From Streptomyces venezuelae (lineage in GTDB: Bacteria; Actinomycetota; Actinomycetes; Streptomycetales; Streptomycetaceae), in contig NZ_CP029194.1 of NCBI RefSeq assembly GCF_008642375.1, positions 3,224,001 to 3,288,000 on the forward strand: DNA of 64,000 nt, read 5' to 3'. A program made the position numbers and the translations under genes. A model generated the notes under the pieces. That model was not told the DNA's origin. It ran no database searches and saw only the letters and a list, made by a program, of their open reading frames with translations. Shown here piece after piece: positions 27,932 to 36,895 of the stretch (position 1 is the stretch's first letter; the number at the start of each line of letters is the position of its first letter).

Positions 27932-30409
27932 GTGACAGGTAAGACCCGAATACCGCGTGTCCGCCGCGGCCGTACGACCCCCAGGGCCTTCACCCTGGCC
28001 GTCGTCGGCACCCTGCTGGCGGGCACCACCGTGGCGGCCGCCGCTCCCGGCGCGGCCGACGTCCGGTACACGAGCCGGGCGGCGGAACTCGTCGCGCAGA
28101 TGACGCTCGACGAGAAGATCAGCTTCGTCCACTGGGCGCTGGACCCCGACCGGCAGAACGTCGGCTACCTTCCGGGCGTGCCGCGTCTGGGCATCCCGGA
28201 GCTGCGTGCGGCCGACGGCCCGAACGGCATCCGCCTGGTGGGGCAGACCGCCACCGCGCTGCCCGCGCCGGTCGCCCTGGCCAGCACCTTCGACGACACC
28301 ATGGCCGACAGCTACGGCAAGGTCATGGGCCGCGACGGACGCGCGCTCAACCAGGACATGGTCCTGGGCCCGATGATGAACAACATCCGGGTGCCGCACG
28401 GCGGCCGGAACTACGAGACGTTCAGCGAGGACCCCCTGGTCTCCTCGCGCACCGCGGTCGCCCAGATCAAGGGCATCCAGGGTGCGGGTCTGATGACCAC
28501 GGCCAAGCACTTCGCGGCCAACAACCAGGAGAACAACCGCTTCAGCGTCAACGCCACGGTCGACGAGCAGACGCTCCGCGAGATCGAGTTCCCGGCGTTC
28601 GAGGCGTCCTCCAAGGCCGGCGCGGCCTCCTTCATGTGTGCCTACAACGGCCTCAACGGGAAGCCGTCCTGTGGCAACGACGAGCTCCTCAACAACGTGC
28701 TGCGCACGCAGTGGGGCTTCCAGGGCTGGGTGATGTCCGACTGGCTCGCCACCCCGGGCACGGACGCCATCACCAAGGGCCTCGACCAGGAGATGGGCGT
28801 CGAGCTCCCCGGCGACATCCCGAAGGGCGAGCCCTCGCCGCCGGCCAAGTACTTCGGCGAGGCACTGAAGACGGCCGTCCTGAACGGCACGGTCCCCGAG
28901 TCGGCCGTGACGCGGTCGGCGGAGCGCATCGTCGGCCAGATGGACAAGTTCGGTCTGCTGTCGGCGACCCCGGCGCCCCGTCCCGAGCGGGACAAGGCGG
29001 GCGCCCAGGCGGTGTCCCGCAAGGTCGCCGAGAACGGCGCGGTGCTCCTGCGCAACGAGGGCCAGGCCCTGCCGCTCGCCGGTGACGCCGGCAAGAGCAT
29101 CGCGGTGATCGGTCCGACCGCCGTCGACCCCAAGGTCACCGGCCTGGGCAGCGCCCACGTCGTCCCGGACTCGGCGGCGGCGCCCCTCGACACCATCAAG
29201 GCCCGCGCGGGTGCGGGTGCGACGGTGACGTACGAGACGGGTGAGGAGACCTTCGGGACACAGATCCCGGCGGCGAACCTCAGCCCGGCGTTCAACCAGG
29301 GCCACCAGCTCGAGCCGGGCAAGGCGGGGGCGCTGTACGACGGCACGCTGACCGTGCCCGCCGACGGCGAGTACCGCATCGCGGTCAGGGCCACCGGCGG
29401 TTACGCCACGGTGCAGCTCGGCAGCCACACCATCGAGGCCGGTCAGGTCTACGGCAAGGTGAGCAGCCCGCTCCTCAAGCTCACCAAGGGCACGCACAAG
29501 CTGACGGTCTCGGGCTTCGCGATGAGCGCCACCCCGCTCTCCCTGGAGCTGGGCTGGGTGACGCCGGAGGCGGCCGACGCGACGATCGCGAAGGCCGTGG
29601 AGGCGGCGCGGAAGGCCCGTACTGCGGTCGTCTTCGCCTACGACGACGGCACCGAGGGCGTCGACCGTCCGAACCTGTCGCTGCCGGGTACGCAGGACAA
29701 GCTGATCTCGGCGGTCGCCGACGCGAACCCGAACACGATCGTGGTCCTCAACACCGGTTCGTCGGTGCTGATGCCGTGGCTGTCCAAGACCCGCGCGGTC
29801 CTGGACATGTGGTACCCGGGCCAGGCGGGCGCCGAGGCCACCGCCGCGCTGCTCTACGGTGACGTCAACCCGAGCGGCAAGCTCACGCAGAGCTTCCCGG
29901 CCGCGGAGAACCAGCACGCGGTCGCCGGCGACCCGACCCGCTACCCGGGCGTCGACAACCAGCAGACGTACAGCGAGGGCATCCACGTCGGGTACCGCTG
30001 GTTCGACAAGGAGAACGTCAAGCCGCTGTTCCCGTTCGGGCACGGCCTGTCGTACACCTCGTTCACGCAGAGCGCCCCGACCGTCGTGCGGACGTCCACG
30101 GGCGGTCTGAAGGTCACGGTCACGGTCCGCAACAGCGGGCAGCGTGCGGGCCAGGAGGTCGTCCAGGCGTACCTCGGTGCCAGCCCGAACGTGACGGCTC
30201 CGCAGGCGAAGAAGAAGCTCGTGGGCTACACGAAGGTCGCGCTCGCCGCGGGCGAGTCGAAGACGGTGACGGTGAACGTCGACCGTCGTCAGCTGCAGTA
30301 CTGGGACGCCGCGGCCGATGCCTGGAAGACGGGCACGGGCAGCAGGCTCCTGCAGACCGGCGCGTCCTCCGCGGACCTGCGCGGCAGCGCCCAGGTCAAC
30401 CTCTGGTGA
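27932..30409 (+). CDS. desR: DesR: secreted GH3 beta-glucosidase (macrolide reactivation)
   Basis: A glycoside hydrolase family 3 protein of 825 residues that removes a glucose from the desosamine 2'-OH of exported, inactivated macrolide, giving self-resistance. The GTG at 27932 starts a basic region followed by a hydrophobic stretch (AFTLAVVGTLLAGTTVAA) and an Ala-rich cleavage site, so it is exported. The catalytic domain holds TTAKHFAANNQE and the nucleophile Asp270 in VMSDW. A PA14-like insert (about residues 450-540) and a C-terminal fibronectin III-like domain follow. It is the last gene of the plus-strand pikA-des operon and converges on desV across a strong hairpin. Confidence 0.93.
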   Translation: MTGKTRIPRVRRGRTTPRAFTLAVVGTLLAGTTVAAAAPGAADVRYTSRAAELVAQMTLDEKISFVHWALDPDRQNVGYLPGVPRLGIPELRAADGPNGIRLVGQTATALPAPVALASTFDDTMADSYGKVMGRDGRALNQDMVLGPMMNNIRVPHGGRNYETFSEDPLVSSRTAVAQIKGIQGAGLMTTAKHFAANNQENNRFSVNATVDEQTLREIEFPAFEASSKAGAASFMCAYNGLNGKPSCGNDELLNNVLRTQWGFQGWVMSDWLATPGTDAITKGLDQEMGVELPGDIPKGEPSPPAKYFGEALKTAVLNGTVPESAVTRSAERIVGQMDKFGLLSATPAPRPERDKAGAQAVSRKVAENGAVLLRNEGQALPLAGDAGKSIAVIGPTAVDPKVTGLGSAHVVPDSAAAPLDTIKARAGAGATVTYETGEETFGTQIPAANLSPAFNQGHQLEPGKAGALYDGTLTVPADGEYRIAVRATGGYATVQLGSHTIEAGQVYGKVSSPLLKLTKGTHKLTVSGFAMSATPLSLELGWVTPEAADATIAKAVEAARKARTAVVFAYDDGTEGVDRPNLSLPGTQDKLISAVADANPNTIVVLNTGSSVLMPWLSKTRAVLDMWYPGQAGAEATAALLYGDVNPSGKLTQSFPAAENQHAVAGDPTRYPGVDNQQTYSEGIHVGYRWFDKENVKPLFPFGHGLSYTSFTQSAPTVVRTSTGGLKVTVTVRNSGQRAGQEVVQAYLGASPNVTAPQAKKKLVGYTKVALAAGESKTVTVNVDRRQLQYWDAAADAWKTGTGSRLLQTGASSADLRGSAQVNLW

Positions 30410-30430
30410 CGTGAGGCCGTGAAAGCGGCG

Positions 30431-30460
30431 GTGCCCGCCACCCGGGAGGGTGGCGGGCAC
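30431..30460. terminator. Bidirectional terminator between desR and desV
   Basis: A 12-13 bp perfect stem (left arm from 30431, right arm to 30460) closes a GGGA tetraloop in the 89-nt gap between convergent genes. The plus strand continues GGCCTTTT, so it can stop the pikA-des transcript, and the desV-desIV-desIII transcript from the other side. Confidence 0.85.
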
Positions 30461-30498
30461 GGCCTTTTCCGGCCTGCTCGGCCGGCCTGGCCACCTGA

Positions 30499-31638
30499 CT
30501 AGGCCCGGCCGGTCTGCTCGGCCCATTCGCGCACGGCGTCGATCACCCGCAGCGCCTGTGCGCGCTCCAGGTGCGGGCCGATCGGCAGGCTGAGGACCTG
30601 CCGCGCGAAGCTCTCGGCGCGTGGGAGTGCGCCTTCCGGGGGTGCTTCGCCCGCGTAGGCGGGCGAGAGGTGCACGGGCACCGGGTAGTGGGTGAGCGTG
30701 TCGATGCCGCGGGCGTCGAGGTGCTCGCGCAGCTCGTCGCGGCGGTCGGTGCGCACGGTGAAGAGGTGCCAGACGGGGTCGGTGCCGGGCGCCGTCACGG
30801 GCAGGCCGATGCCGGGGAGTCCGGCGAGCCCGGAGAGGTACTCGGCGGCCAGCGCCGACCTGCGGCCGTTCCAGCTGTCCAGGTGGGCGAGCCGGATCCG
30901 CAGGACGGCCGCCTGGAGCTCGTCCAGGCGGGAGTTGGTGCCCTTCGTCTCGTGGCGGTACTTCTGCCGGGAGCCGTAGTTGCGGAGCATCCGGAGCCGT
31001 TCGGCGAGCTCGGGGTCGCCGGTCGTCACCGCGCCGCCGTCGCCGAAGCAGCCGAGGTTCTTGCCCGGGTAGAAGCTGAACGCGGCCACCGACCGTCCGG
31101 CGCCGATCCGCCGGCCCCGGTAGCGGGCGCCGTGGGCCTGGGCGGCGTCCTCGACGATGTGCAGGCCGTGCCGGTCCGCGAGGTCGCGGAGGGCGTCCAG
31201 GTCGGCGGGGTGCCCGTAGAGGTGGACGGGGAGGAGCGCCCGGGTGCGGGGTGTGATCGCCTTCTCGACGAGCAGCGGGTCGAGGGTGGGGTGGTCCTCG
31301 TGCGGTTCGACGGGCACGGGGGTCGCGCCGGTGGCGGACACCGCGAGCCAGCTGGCGATGTACGTGTGCGAGGGGACGATCACCTCGTCCCCGGGTCCGA
31401 TGCCGAGGCCGCGGAGCGCGAGCTGGAGGGCGTCCATGCCGCTGTTCACGCCCACGGCGTGGCCGGTCTCGCAGTAGGCGGCGAACTCGCTCTCGAAGGC
31501 TTCGAGTTCGGGGCCGAGGAGGTAGCGCCCCGAGTCGAGTACGCGGGCGACGGCGGCGTCGGTCTCCGGGCGCAGCTCCTCGTAGGCGGCCCTGAGGTCG
31601 AGGAAGGGGACGCGGCCGGTCTCCGTGCGGGCGGTCAT
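30499..31638 (-). CDS. desV: DesV: PLP-dependent C-3 aminotransferase
   Basis: A DegT/DnrJ/EryC1 aminotransferase of 379 residues, the known DesV length. It installs the 3-amino group on the 3-keto-4,6-dideoxyhexose intermediate of TDP-desosamine synthesis. The ATG at 31638 overlaps the desIV stop (ATGA), indicating coupling. Visible motifs are the N-terminus VPFLDLRAAYEEL, the Asp of VEDAAQAHGA that contacts the pyridine ring, and the PLP-binding Lys in SFYPGKNLGCFGDGGA. The frame remains open far upstream, but that part translates the desIV region in another frame. Confidence 0.95.
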   Translation of the reverse strand: MTARTETGRVPFLDLRAAYEELRPETDAAVARVLDSGRYLLGPELEAFESEFAAYCETGHAVGVNSGMDALQLALRGLGIGPGDEVIVPSHTYIASWLAVSATGATPVPVEPHEDHPTLDPLLVEKAITPRTRALLPVHLYGHPADLDALRDLADRHGLHIVEDAAQAHGARYRGRRIGAGRSVAAFSFYPGKNLGCFGDGGAVTTGDPELAERLRMLRNYGSRQKYRHETKGTNSRLDELQAAVLRIRLAHLDSWNGRRSALAAEYLSGLAGLPGIGLPVTAPGTDPVWHLFTVRTDRRDELREHLDARGIDTLTHYPVPVHLSPAYAGEAPPEGALPRAESFARQVLSLPIGPHLERAQALRVIDAVREWAEQTGRA

Positions 31639-32648
31639 GCGGACACCCCCACGGCGGTGGCGGGCCGCTGCGGGGCGGTCGCCTTGAGCGGTTCCCACCA
31701 GTCGCGGTTCTCCCGGTACCAGCGGACGGTCCGGGCGAGGCCGTCCGCGAAGGCGACCCGCGGGCGGTAGCCGAGCTCGCGCTCGATCTTGCCGCCGTCG
31801 AGGGAGTAGCGCAGGTCGTGGCCCTGGCGGTCGGCGACCTGCCGGACCGAGGACCAGTCGGCGCCGAGCGAGTCGAGGAGGATGCCGGTGAGTTCGCGGT
31901 TGGTCAGCTCCAGGCCGCCGCCGATGTGGTAGATCTCGCCGGCCCGGCCGCCCGCGAGGACGAGCGCGATGCCGCGGCAGTGGTCGTCGGTGTGCACCCA
32001 CTCGCGGACGTTCGCGCCGTCGCCGTACAGCGGGAGCGTCCCGCCGTCGAGGAGGTTCGTCACGAAGAGGGGGATGAGCTTCTCGGGGTGCTGGTAGGGC
32101 CCGTAGTTGTTGCAGCAGCGGGTGATCCGTACGTCGAGGCCGTACGTACGGTGGTAGGCGCGGGCGACGAGGTCGGAGCCGGCCTTGGAGGCCGCGTAGG
32201 GGGAGTTGGGCTCCAGCGGGCTGCTCTCGGTCCAGGAGCCGGAGTCGATCGAGCCGTACACCTCGTCGGTGGAGACGTGCACGACCCGGCCCACTCCGGC
32301 GTCGAGGGCGCACTGGAGCAGGGTCTGCGTGCCCAGGACGTTGGTCCCGGTGAACACGGACGCGCCCGCGATCGAGCGGTCGACGTGGCTCTCGGCGGCG
32401 AAGTGGACGACGGCGTCGACGCCGCGCAGTTCCCGGGCGAGGAGGTCGGCGTCGCGGATGTCGCCGTGGACGAAGCGCAGGCGGGGGTCCTCGTCCACCG
32501 GGGCGAGGTTGGCGAGGTTGCCCGCGTAGGTGAGGCTGTCCAGGACGATCACCTCACCGGCCGGGACGTCGGGGTACGCCCCGGCGAGGAGCTGCCGCAC
32601 GAAGTGCGAGCCGATGAAGCCCGCACCTCCGGTCACCAGAAGCCGCAC
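31635..32648 (-). CDS. desIV: DesIV: TDP-D-glucose 4,6-dehydratase
   Basis: A short-chain dehydrogenase of the RmlB type, 337 residues, making TDP-4-keto-6-deoxyglucose. The GTG at 32648 is preceded at 8 nt by AGGA and gives RLLVTGGAGFIGSHF directly. A longer reading from 32750 would translate a tandem repeat as DSATDSAT and is rejected. Visible are the GGAGFIGSH NAD-binding motif, the active-site STDEVYGS and YAASK. It is coupled to desV by a 4-nt overlap and follows desIII after 98 nt. Confidence 0.95.
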   Translation of the reverse strand: MRLLVTGGAGFIGSHFVRQLLAGAYPDVPAGEVIVLDSLTYAGNLANLAPVDEDPRLRFVHGDIRDADLLARELRGVDAVVHFAAESHVDRSIAGASVFTGTNVLGTQTLLQCALDAGVGRVVHVSTDEVYGSIDSGSWTESSPLEPNSPYAASKAGSDLVARAYHRTYGLDVRITRCCNNYGPYQHPEKLIPLFVTNLLDGGTLPLYGDGANVREWVHTDDHCRGIALVLAGGRAGEIYHIGGGLELTNRELTGILLDSLGADWSSVRQVADRQGHDLRYSLDGGKIERELGYRPRVAFADGLARTVRWYRENRDWWEPLKATAPQRPATAVGVSA

Positions 32649-32670
32649 TGCCGTCTTCCTTTCGGTCGCG

Positions 32671-32718
32671 CGGTGGGTCGCGCTGTCGGTCGCACTGTCT
32701 GTGGCGCTGTCTGTGGCG
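32671..32718. repeat. Four 12-bp tandem repeats in the desIII-desIV spacer
   Basis: Four 12-bp units (two exact copies of CTGTCTGTGGCG and two diverged ones) fill much of the 98-nt spacer between desIII and desIV. The units are multiples of three, so the frame stays open through them and creates a false upstream start for DesIV. Confidence 0.8.
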
Positions 32719-32746
32719 CGTAGGCGGCGGTGGCGAGGCGTCGCCC

Positions 32747-33625
32747 TCACGGGGCTCCCTCGCAGCCGGCGATCTCCATCAGATAGCTGCCGTACTCGGT
32801 GCGGGAGAGGCGTTCTCCCAGGCTGTGACAGGCCTCGGCGTCGATGAAGCCCATGCGGAAGGCGATCTCCTCCAGGCCCGCGATCCAGACGCCCTGCCGT
32901 TCCTCCAGGACCTGGACGTACTGGGCGGCCCGGAGGAGCGAGTCGTGGGTGCCGGTGTCGAGCCAGGCGAAGCCGCGGCCCAGGTCGACGAGTTCGGCCC
33001 GGCCCCGCTCCAGGTAGACGCGGTTGACGTCGGTGATCTCCAGCTCGCCGCGCGGCGAGGGCCGGATGTTCTTGGCGATGTCGACGACGTCGTTGTCGTA
33101 GAGGTAGAGGCCGGTGACGGCGAGGTGGGAGCGCGGCTTGACCGGCTTCTCGACGAGGTCCGTCAGCCGTCCCTCCGCGTCGACCTCGGCGACGCCGTAC
33201 CGCTCGGGGTCCTTGACGGGGTAGCCGAAGAGCACGCAGCCGTCGAGGCGCGCGATGCTGTCCCGCAGGAGCGTGTACAGGCCGGGCCCGTGGAAGATGT
33301 TGTCGCCCAGGATCAGGGCGCAGGTGTCGTCGCCGATGTGCCCGGCGCCGACGAGAAGCGCGTCCGCGATTCCCGCGGGCTCTTTCTGCACCGCGTAGTC
33401 GAGTTCGATTCCCAGGTGGCTGCCGTTTCCGAGCAGCGACTGGAAGAGTTCGATGTGCTGGGGTGTGGAGATGATTTGTATCTCGCGAATACCGCCGAGC
33501 ATGAGAACCGACAGCGGATAGTAGATCATCGGTTTGTTGTAGACCGGAAGAATCTGTTTCGAAATGACCGAGGTCGCCGGATGCAGCCGAGTTCCGCTCC
33601 CGCCGGCCAGGACTATTCCCTTCAT
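32747..33625 (-). CDS. desIII: DesIII: glucose-1-phosphate thymidylyltransferase
   Basis: An RmlA-type nucleotidyltransferase of 292 residues that forms TDP-D-glucose from glucose-1-phosphate and dTTP, the first desosamine step. The N-terminus MKGIVLAGGSGTRLHPAT is the nucleotide-binding signature, followed by SKQILPVYNKPMIYYPLS and the sugar-binding LGDNIFHG and EKPVKPRS. It starts its own transcript: a terminator lies upstream at 33741-33768 and no Shine-Dalgarno sequence precedes the ATG, which sits close to a possible -10 element. Confidence 0.96.
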   Translation of the reverse strand: MKGIVLAGGSGTRLHPATSVISKQILPVYNKPMIYYPLSVLMLGGIREIQIISTPQHIELFQSLLGNGSHLGIELDYAVQKEPAGIADALLVGAGHIGDDTCALILGDNIFHGPGLYTLLRDSIARLDGCVLFGYPVKDPERYGVAEVDAEGRLTDLVEKPVKPRSHLAVTGLYLYDNDVVDIAKNIRPSPRGELEITDVNRVYLERGRAELVDLGRGFAWLDTGTHDSLLRAAQYVQVLEERQGVWIAGLEEIAFRMGFIDAEACHSLGERLSRTEYGSYLMEIAGCEGAP

Positions 33626-33660
33626 TCCCGGAAACTAGCAGGAGGGTGCCGGTAATAACG
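33626..33660 (-). promoter_or_regulatory. desIII: Possible desIII promoter, near-leaderless
   Basis: Read on the minus strand, TAGTTT (33632-33637) lies six bases before the desIII ATG, with TTATT-like sequence about 15-16 nt further upstream. A start at the usual distance would coincide with the ATG. The -35 match is weak. Confidence 0.4.
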
Positions 33661-33715
33661 GTTGGCGGGGCGGAGTTAGGGGGGCTTTAGGGGCTGCGCA
33701 GGGGGAGTCCCTTCG

Positions 33716-33726
33716 CCCCTTTGGGG
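33716..33726. promoter_or_regulatory. CCCCTTTGGGG palindrome upstream of desIII
   Basis: A perfect 4-bp-arm inverted repeat with a 3-nt centre, about 90 nt upstream of desIII and next to GGGGGAGTCCC. It could be an operator for the desIII-desIV-desV transcript; no binding protein can be named from the sequence. Confidence 0.35.
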
Positions 33727-33740
33727 GGTGGGAAAACGCG

Positions 33741-33768
33741 GAGGGCCCGGCCGGACGGCCGGGCCCTC
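33741..33768 (-). terminator. Terminator downstream of desII
   Basis: A 12-bp perfect stem of GAGGGCCCGGCC with a 4-nt loop. On the minus strand it is followed by CGCGTTTTCCC, so it fits termination of the desI-desII transcript and separates it from desIII. Confidence 0.8.
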
Positions 33769-33826
33769 GGATGGGGGGATCGCGCGTGTGGGGGGGATCG
33801 CCTGGGGGATCGGGTGCGGGTGCGGG

Positions 33827-35284
33827 TCAGCGCAGGAAGCCGCGGGCCTCCTCCCAGCCGTCCGCGACGTCCCGCTCCAGCTGGTTGAGGCGGGCGGTGA
33901 CGACCTGGTCGAAGCCGTCCATGAAGTACTCGTCGCCGTCGCGGGCCTCCACCCGGCCGCCGCGCTCGACGAAGTCGCGGACGACCTCGGTGAGGGAGGT
34001 GCCGGGGCCCACGCGGCCGGCGATGTACCGGGTCGCGCCGTCCAGGTCGGGGAAGCCCGCCTCGCGGTAGAGGTACACGTCGCCGAGGAGGTCGACCTGC
34101 ACCGCGACCTGCGGGTGTGCGGTGGGCCGCATGGTGGCGGGCTTGATCCGCAGCAGTTCGGCGTCGGCCCCGGCCTTCAGGCTGTTCAGGGCGTAGCCGT
34201 AGTCGATGTGGAGGCCCGGGGTGCGCTCGCGGACCCGCTCCTCGAAGGCGGCGAGGGCCTCCTGGAGCTCGGCGCGCTCCACCGGGGGCAGCTTGCCGTC
34301 CTCACGGCCGCTGTAGTCCTCGCGGATGTTGACGAAGTCGATCGTCCGGCCCTGCCCGGACTCGTTGAGGTCGGCGATGAAGTCGACCAGGTCGAGCAGG
34401 CGCGCGGCGCGGCCCGGGAGCACGATGTAGGCGAAGCCGAGGTTGATCGGCGACTCGCGTTCGGCGCGGAGCTGCTGGAAGCGGCGCAGGTTCTCGCGGA
34501 CGCGGCGGAAGGCCGCCTTCTTGCCGGTGGTCTGCTCGTACTCCTCGTCGTTGAGGCCGTAGAGCGAGGTGCGGACGGCGTGCAGGCCCCACAGGCCGGG
34601 CTGGCGCTCCAGGGTGCGCTCGGTGAGCGCGAAGGAGTTCGTGTAGACGGTGGGCCGCAGGCCGTGCTCGCCGGCGTGGGCGGCCAGGGTGCCGAGTCCG
34701 GGGTTGGTGAGGGGCTCCAGGCCGCCGGAGAAGTACAGGGCGTAGGGGTTGCCCGCGGGTATCTCGTCGATGACCGAGCGGAACATGGCGTTGCCGGCGT
34801 CGAGGGCGGACGGGTCGTAGCGGGCGCCGGTGACGCGGACGCAGAAGTGGCAGCGGAACATGCAGGTCGGGCCGGGGTAGAGGCCGACGCTGTACGGGAA
34901 GACGGGCTTGCCGGCGAGGGCGGAGTCGAAGACGCCGCGCTGTTCGAGCGGGAGCAGGGTGTTCTGCCAGTACGCCCCCGCGGGGCCGCCCTCGACGGCT
35001 GCGCGGAGCTCCGGGACCTGCGCGAACAGGGCGAGGAGGCGCCGGAAGGCGTCCCGGTCGACACCCAGGTCGTGGCGGGCCTCTTCGAGGGGGGTGAAGG
35101 GGCTGTTGCCGTAGCGCACGGCGAGCCGGACCAGGTGGCGGGCGGTGGTTCCGGCCTCGTCGTGCGGCACGAGGCCGCCGGCGGCGAGGCTCTGGCCGAC
35201 GGCGTGGACCGCCGCCCCCAGATCGGCTCCGGGGTGCGCGCAGCGTGCGGCCGGGGCGGTGGCGACGGGGGCAGGGGCGGTCAT
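33827..35284 (-). CDS. desII: DesII: radical SAM TDP-4-amino-4,6-dideoxyglucose deaminase
   Basis: A radical SAM enzyme of 485 residues, the known DesII length. It eliminates the 4-amino group from the DesI product, giving the 3-keto-4,6-dideoxy sugar used by DesV. The iron-sulphur ligands are visible as Cys141, Cys145 and Cys148 (CMFRCHFC). The ATG at 35284 shares one base with the desI stop (TGATG), so translation is coupled. The frame is open upstream but overlaps desI there. The C-terminal half (DFVNIREDYSG, DYGYALNSLKAGADAELLR) is as remembered for DesII. Confidence 0.96.
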   Translation of the reverse strand: MTAPAPVATAPAARCAHPGADLGAAVHAVGQSLAAGGLVPHDEAGTTARHLVRLAVRYGNSPFTPLEEARHDLGVDRDAFRRLLALFAQVPELRAAVEGGPAGAYWQNTLLPLEQRGVFDSALAGKPVFPYSVGLYPGPTCMFRCHFCVRVTGARYDPSALDAGNAMFRSVIDEIPAGNPYALYFSGGLEPLTNPGLGTLAAHAGEHGLRPTVYTNSFALTERTLERQPGLWGLHAVRTSLYGLNDEEYEQTTGKKAAFRRVRENLRRFQQLRAERESPINLGFAYIVLPGRAARLLDLVDFIADLNESGQGRTIDFVNIREDYSGREDGKLPPVERAELQEALAAFEERVRERTPGLHIDYGYALNSLKAGADAELLRIKPATMRPTAHPQVAVQVDLLGDVYLYREAGFPDLDGATRYIAGRVGPGTSLTEVVRDFVERGGRVEARDGDEYFMDGFDQVVTARLNQLERDVADGWEEARGFLR

Positions 35285-36534
35285 CAGGAGCGTCCAATCG
35301 TGGGCGTGGGCGTGGCTGTCCGGGGGGCCGCGAGCGGGGCGGGGGCCGTGTCGCGGTGGCGCGCGGTCAGTTCGCGCCCGCGGGTCACGCAGAGTCGCAG
35401 CAGGTCGGAGACCCGGCGGGTGTCGTCGTCGTCGACGGCGGTGCCGGTGGGCAGGCACAGCACGCGCTCGGCGAGGTGTTCGGTGTGGGACAGCGGGGCG
35501 TGCGGCTGCCCGCGGTACGGCTCCAGCTGGTGGCAGCCCGGGGAGAAGTAGGCGCGGGTGTGGACGCCTTCGGCCTTCAGGACCTCCATCACGAGGTCGC
35601 GGTGGATGCCGGTGACGGCCTCGTCGATCTCGACGATCACGTACTGGTGGTTGTTGACGCCGTGGCGGTCGTGGTCGGCGACCAGGACGCCGGGGAGGTC
35701 CGCGAGGTGCTCGCGGTAGGCGGCGTGGTTGTGCCGGTTCCGGTCGATGACCTCGGGAAACGCGTCGAGGGAGGTGAGGCCCATGGCGGCGGCGGCCTCG
35801 CTCATCTTGGCGTTGGTGCCGCCGGCGGGGCTGCCGCCGTGCAGGTTGAAGCCGAAGTTGTGGAGGGCCCGGATCCGGGCGGCGAGGTCGGCGTCGTCGG
35901 TGGCGACGGCGCCGCCCTCGAAGGCGTTGACGGCCTTGGTGGCGTGGAAGCTGAAGACCTCGGCGTCGCCGAGGCTGCCGGCGGGCCGGCCGTCGATCGA
36001 GCAGCCGAGGGCGTGTGCGGCGTCGAAGTACAGCCGCAGGCCGTGTTCGTCGGCGACCTTCCGCAGCTGGTCGGCGGCGCAGAGGCGGCCCCAGAGGTGG
36101 ACGCCGAGGATGGCCGAGGTGCGGGGCGTGACGGCGGCGGCCACCCGGTCCGGGTCGAGGGTGCCGGTGTCCGGGTCGATGTCGGCGAAGACCGGGGTGA
36201 GGCCGATCCAGCGCATCGCGTGCGGGGTGGCGGCGAAGGTCATCGACGGCATGATCACTTCACCGGTCAGGCCGGCGGCGTGTGCCAGGAGCTGGAGCCC
36301 GGCCGTGGCGTTGCAGGTGGCCACGGCGTGCTCGACCCCGGCGAGGCCGGCGACGCGCTCCTCGAACTCGCGGACGAGCGGGCCGCCGTTGGACAGCCAC
36401 TGGCCGTCGAGGGCCCGGTCGAGCCGCTCGTAGAGCTTGGCGCGGTCGATGCGGTTGGGCCGCCCCACGAGGAGCGGCTGGTCGAAAGCGGCGGTGCCGC
36501 CGAAGAATGCGAGGTCGGATAAGACGCTTTTCAC
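35284..36534 (-). CDS. desI: DesI: PLP-dependent C-4 aminotransferase
   Basis: A DegT/DnrJ/EryC1-family aminotransferase of 416 residues that converts TDP-4-keto-6-deoxyglucose to the 4-amino sugar. The GTG at 36534 has GGAGGG seven bases upstream and gives the known N-terminus KSVLSDLAFFGGTAAFDQ; nine further codons upstream are not needed. Motifs include SNGGPLVREFE, the Asp of YFDAAHALGC and the PLP Lys in SFHATKAVNAFEGGA. First gene of a desI-desII transcript, divergent from pikC. Confidence 0.95.
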   Translation of the reverse strand: MKSVLSDLAFFGGTAAFDQPLLVGRPNRIDRAKLYERLDRALDGQWLSNGGPLVREFEERVAGLAGVEHAVATCNATAGLQLLAHAAGLTGEVIMPSMTFAATPHAMRWIGLTPVFADIDPDTGTLDPDRVAAAVTPRTSAILGVHLWGRLCAADQLRKVADEHGLRLYFDAAHALGCSIDGRPAGSLGDAEVFSFHATKAVNAFEGGAVATDDADLAARIRALHNFGFNLHGGSPAGGTNAKMSEAAAAMGLTSLDAFPEVIDRNRHNHAAYREHLADLPGVLVADHDRHGVNNHQYVIVEIDEAVTGIHRDLVMEVLKAEGVHTRAYFSPGCHQLEPYRGQPHAPLSHTEHLAERVLCLPTGTAVDDDDTRRVSDLLRLCVTRGRELTARHRDTAPAPLAAPRTATPTPTIGRS

Positions 36535-36895
36535 GGATGTTCCCTCCGGGGCCACCGTCACGAAATGATTCGCCGATCCGGGAATCCCGAACGAGGTCGC
36601 CGCGCTCCACCGTGACGTACGACGAGATGGTCGATTGTGGTGGTCGATTTCGGGGGGACTCTAATCCCGCGCGGAACGGACCGACAAGAGCGCACCATGG
36701 ACTTCGAATGTGCTTCGGATCACATCCGGCTCCGGGGTATTCCATCGGCGGCTCGAATGTGATGATGCTTGACAAGATCCGGGAATCAGCGGAGCCGCCG
36801 GGAGGGCCGGGGCGCGCTCCGCGGAAGAGCACGCGCGAGAAGTCCCGTTCCTCTTCCCGTTTCCGTTCCGCTTCCGGCCCGGTCTGGAGTTCTTC
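36535..36895. promoter_or_regulatory. Divergent desI-pikC control region (361 nt, no gene)
   Basis: This gap carries the desI promoter, the pikC ribosome binding site (CTGGAG at 36884-36889) and two copies of TCGAATGTG (36704-36712 and 36753-36761, 49 nt apart) in direct orientation. A GGGGGGACT stretch lies at the desI -10. No open frame in it looks coding. Confidence 0.7.
36658..36687 (-). promoter_or_regulatory. desI: desI promoter (TTGTCG-18-TAGAGT)
   Basis: On the minus strand TTGTCG (36682-36687) and TAGAGT (36658-36663) are separated by 18 nt, a good match to HrdB-type promoters. The start would be near 36651, leaving a leader of about 117 nt before the desI GTG. Confidence 0.6.

Noticed and set aside
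32649..32750. Longer DesIV from an ATG at 32750
   Set aside because: The extra residues come from a 12-bp tandem repeat (DSATDSAT); the GTG at 32648 has an AGGA at the right distance and matches known DesIV.
36769..36774. TTGACA as the -35 of a pikC promoter
   Set aside because: No -10-like hexamer lies 16-19 nt downstream; kept only as part of the control region.
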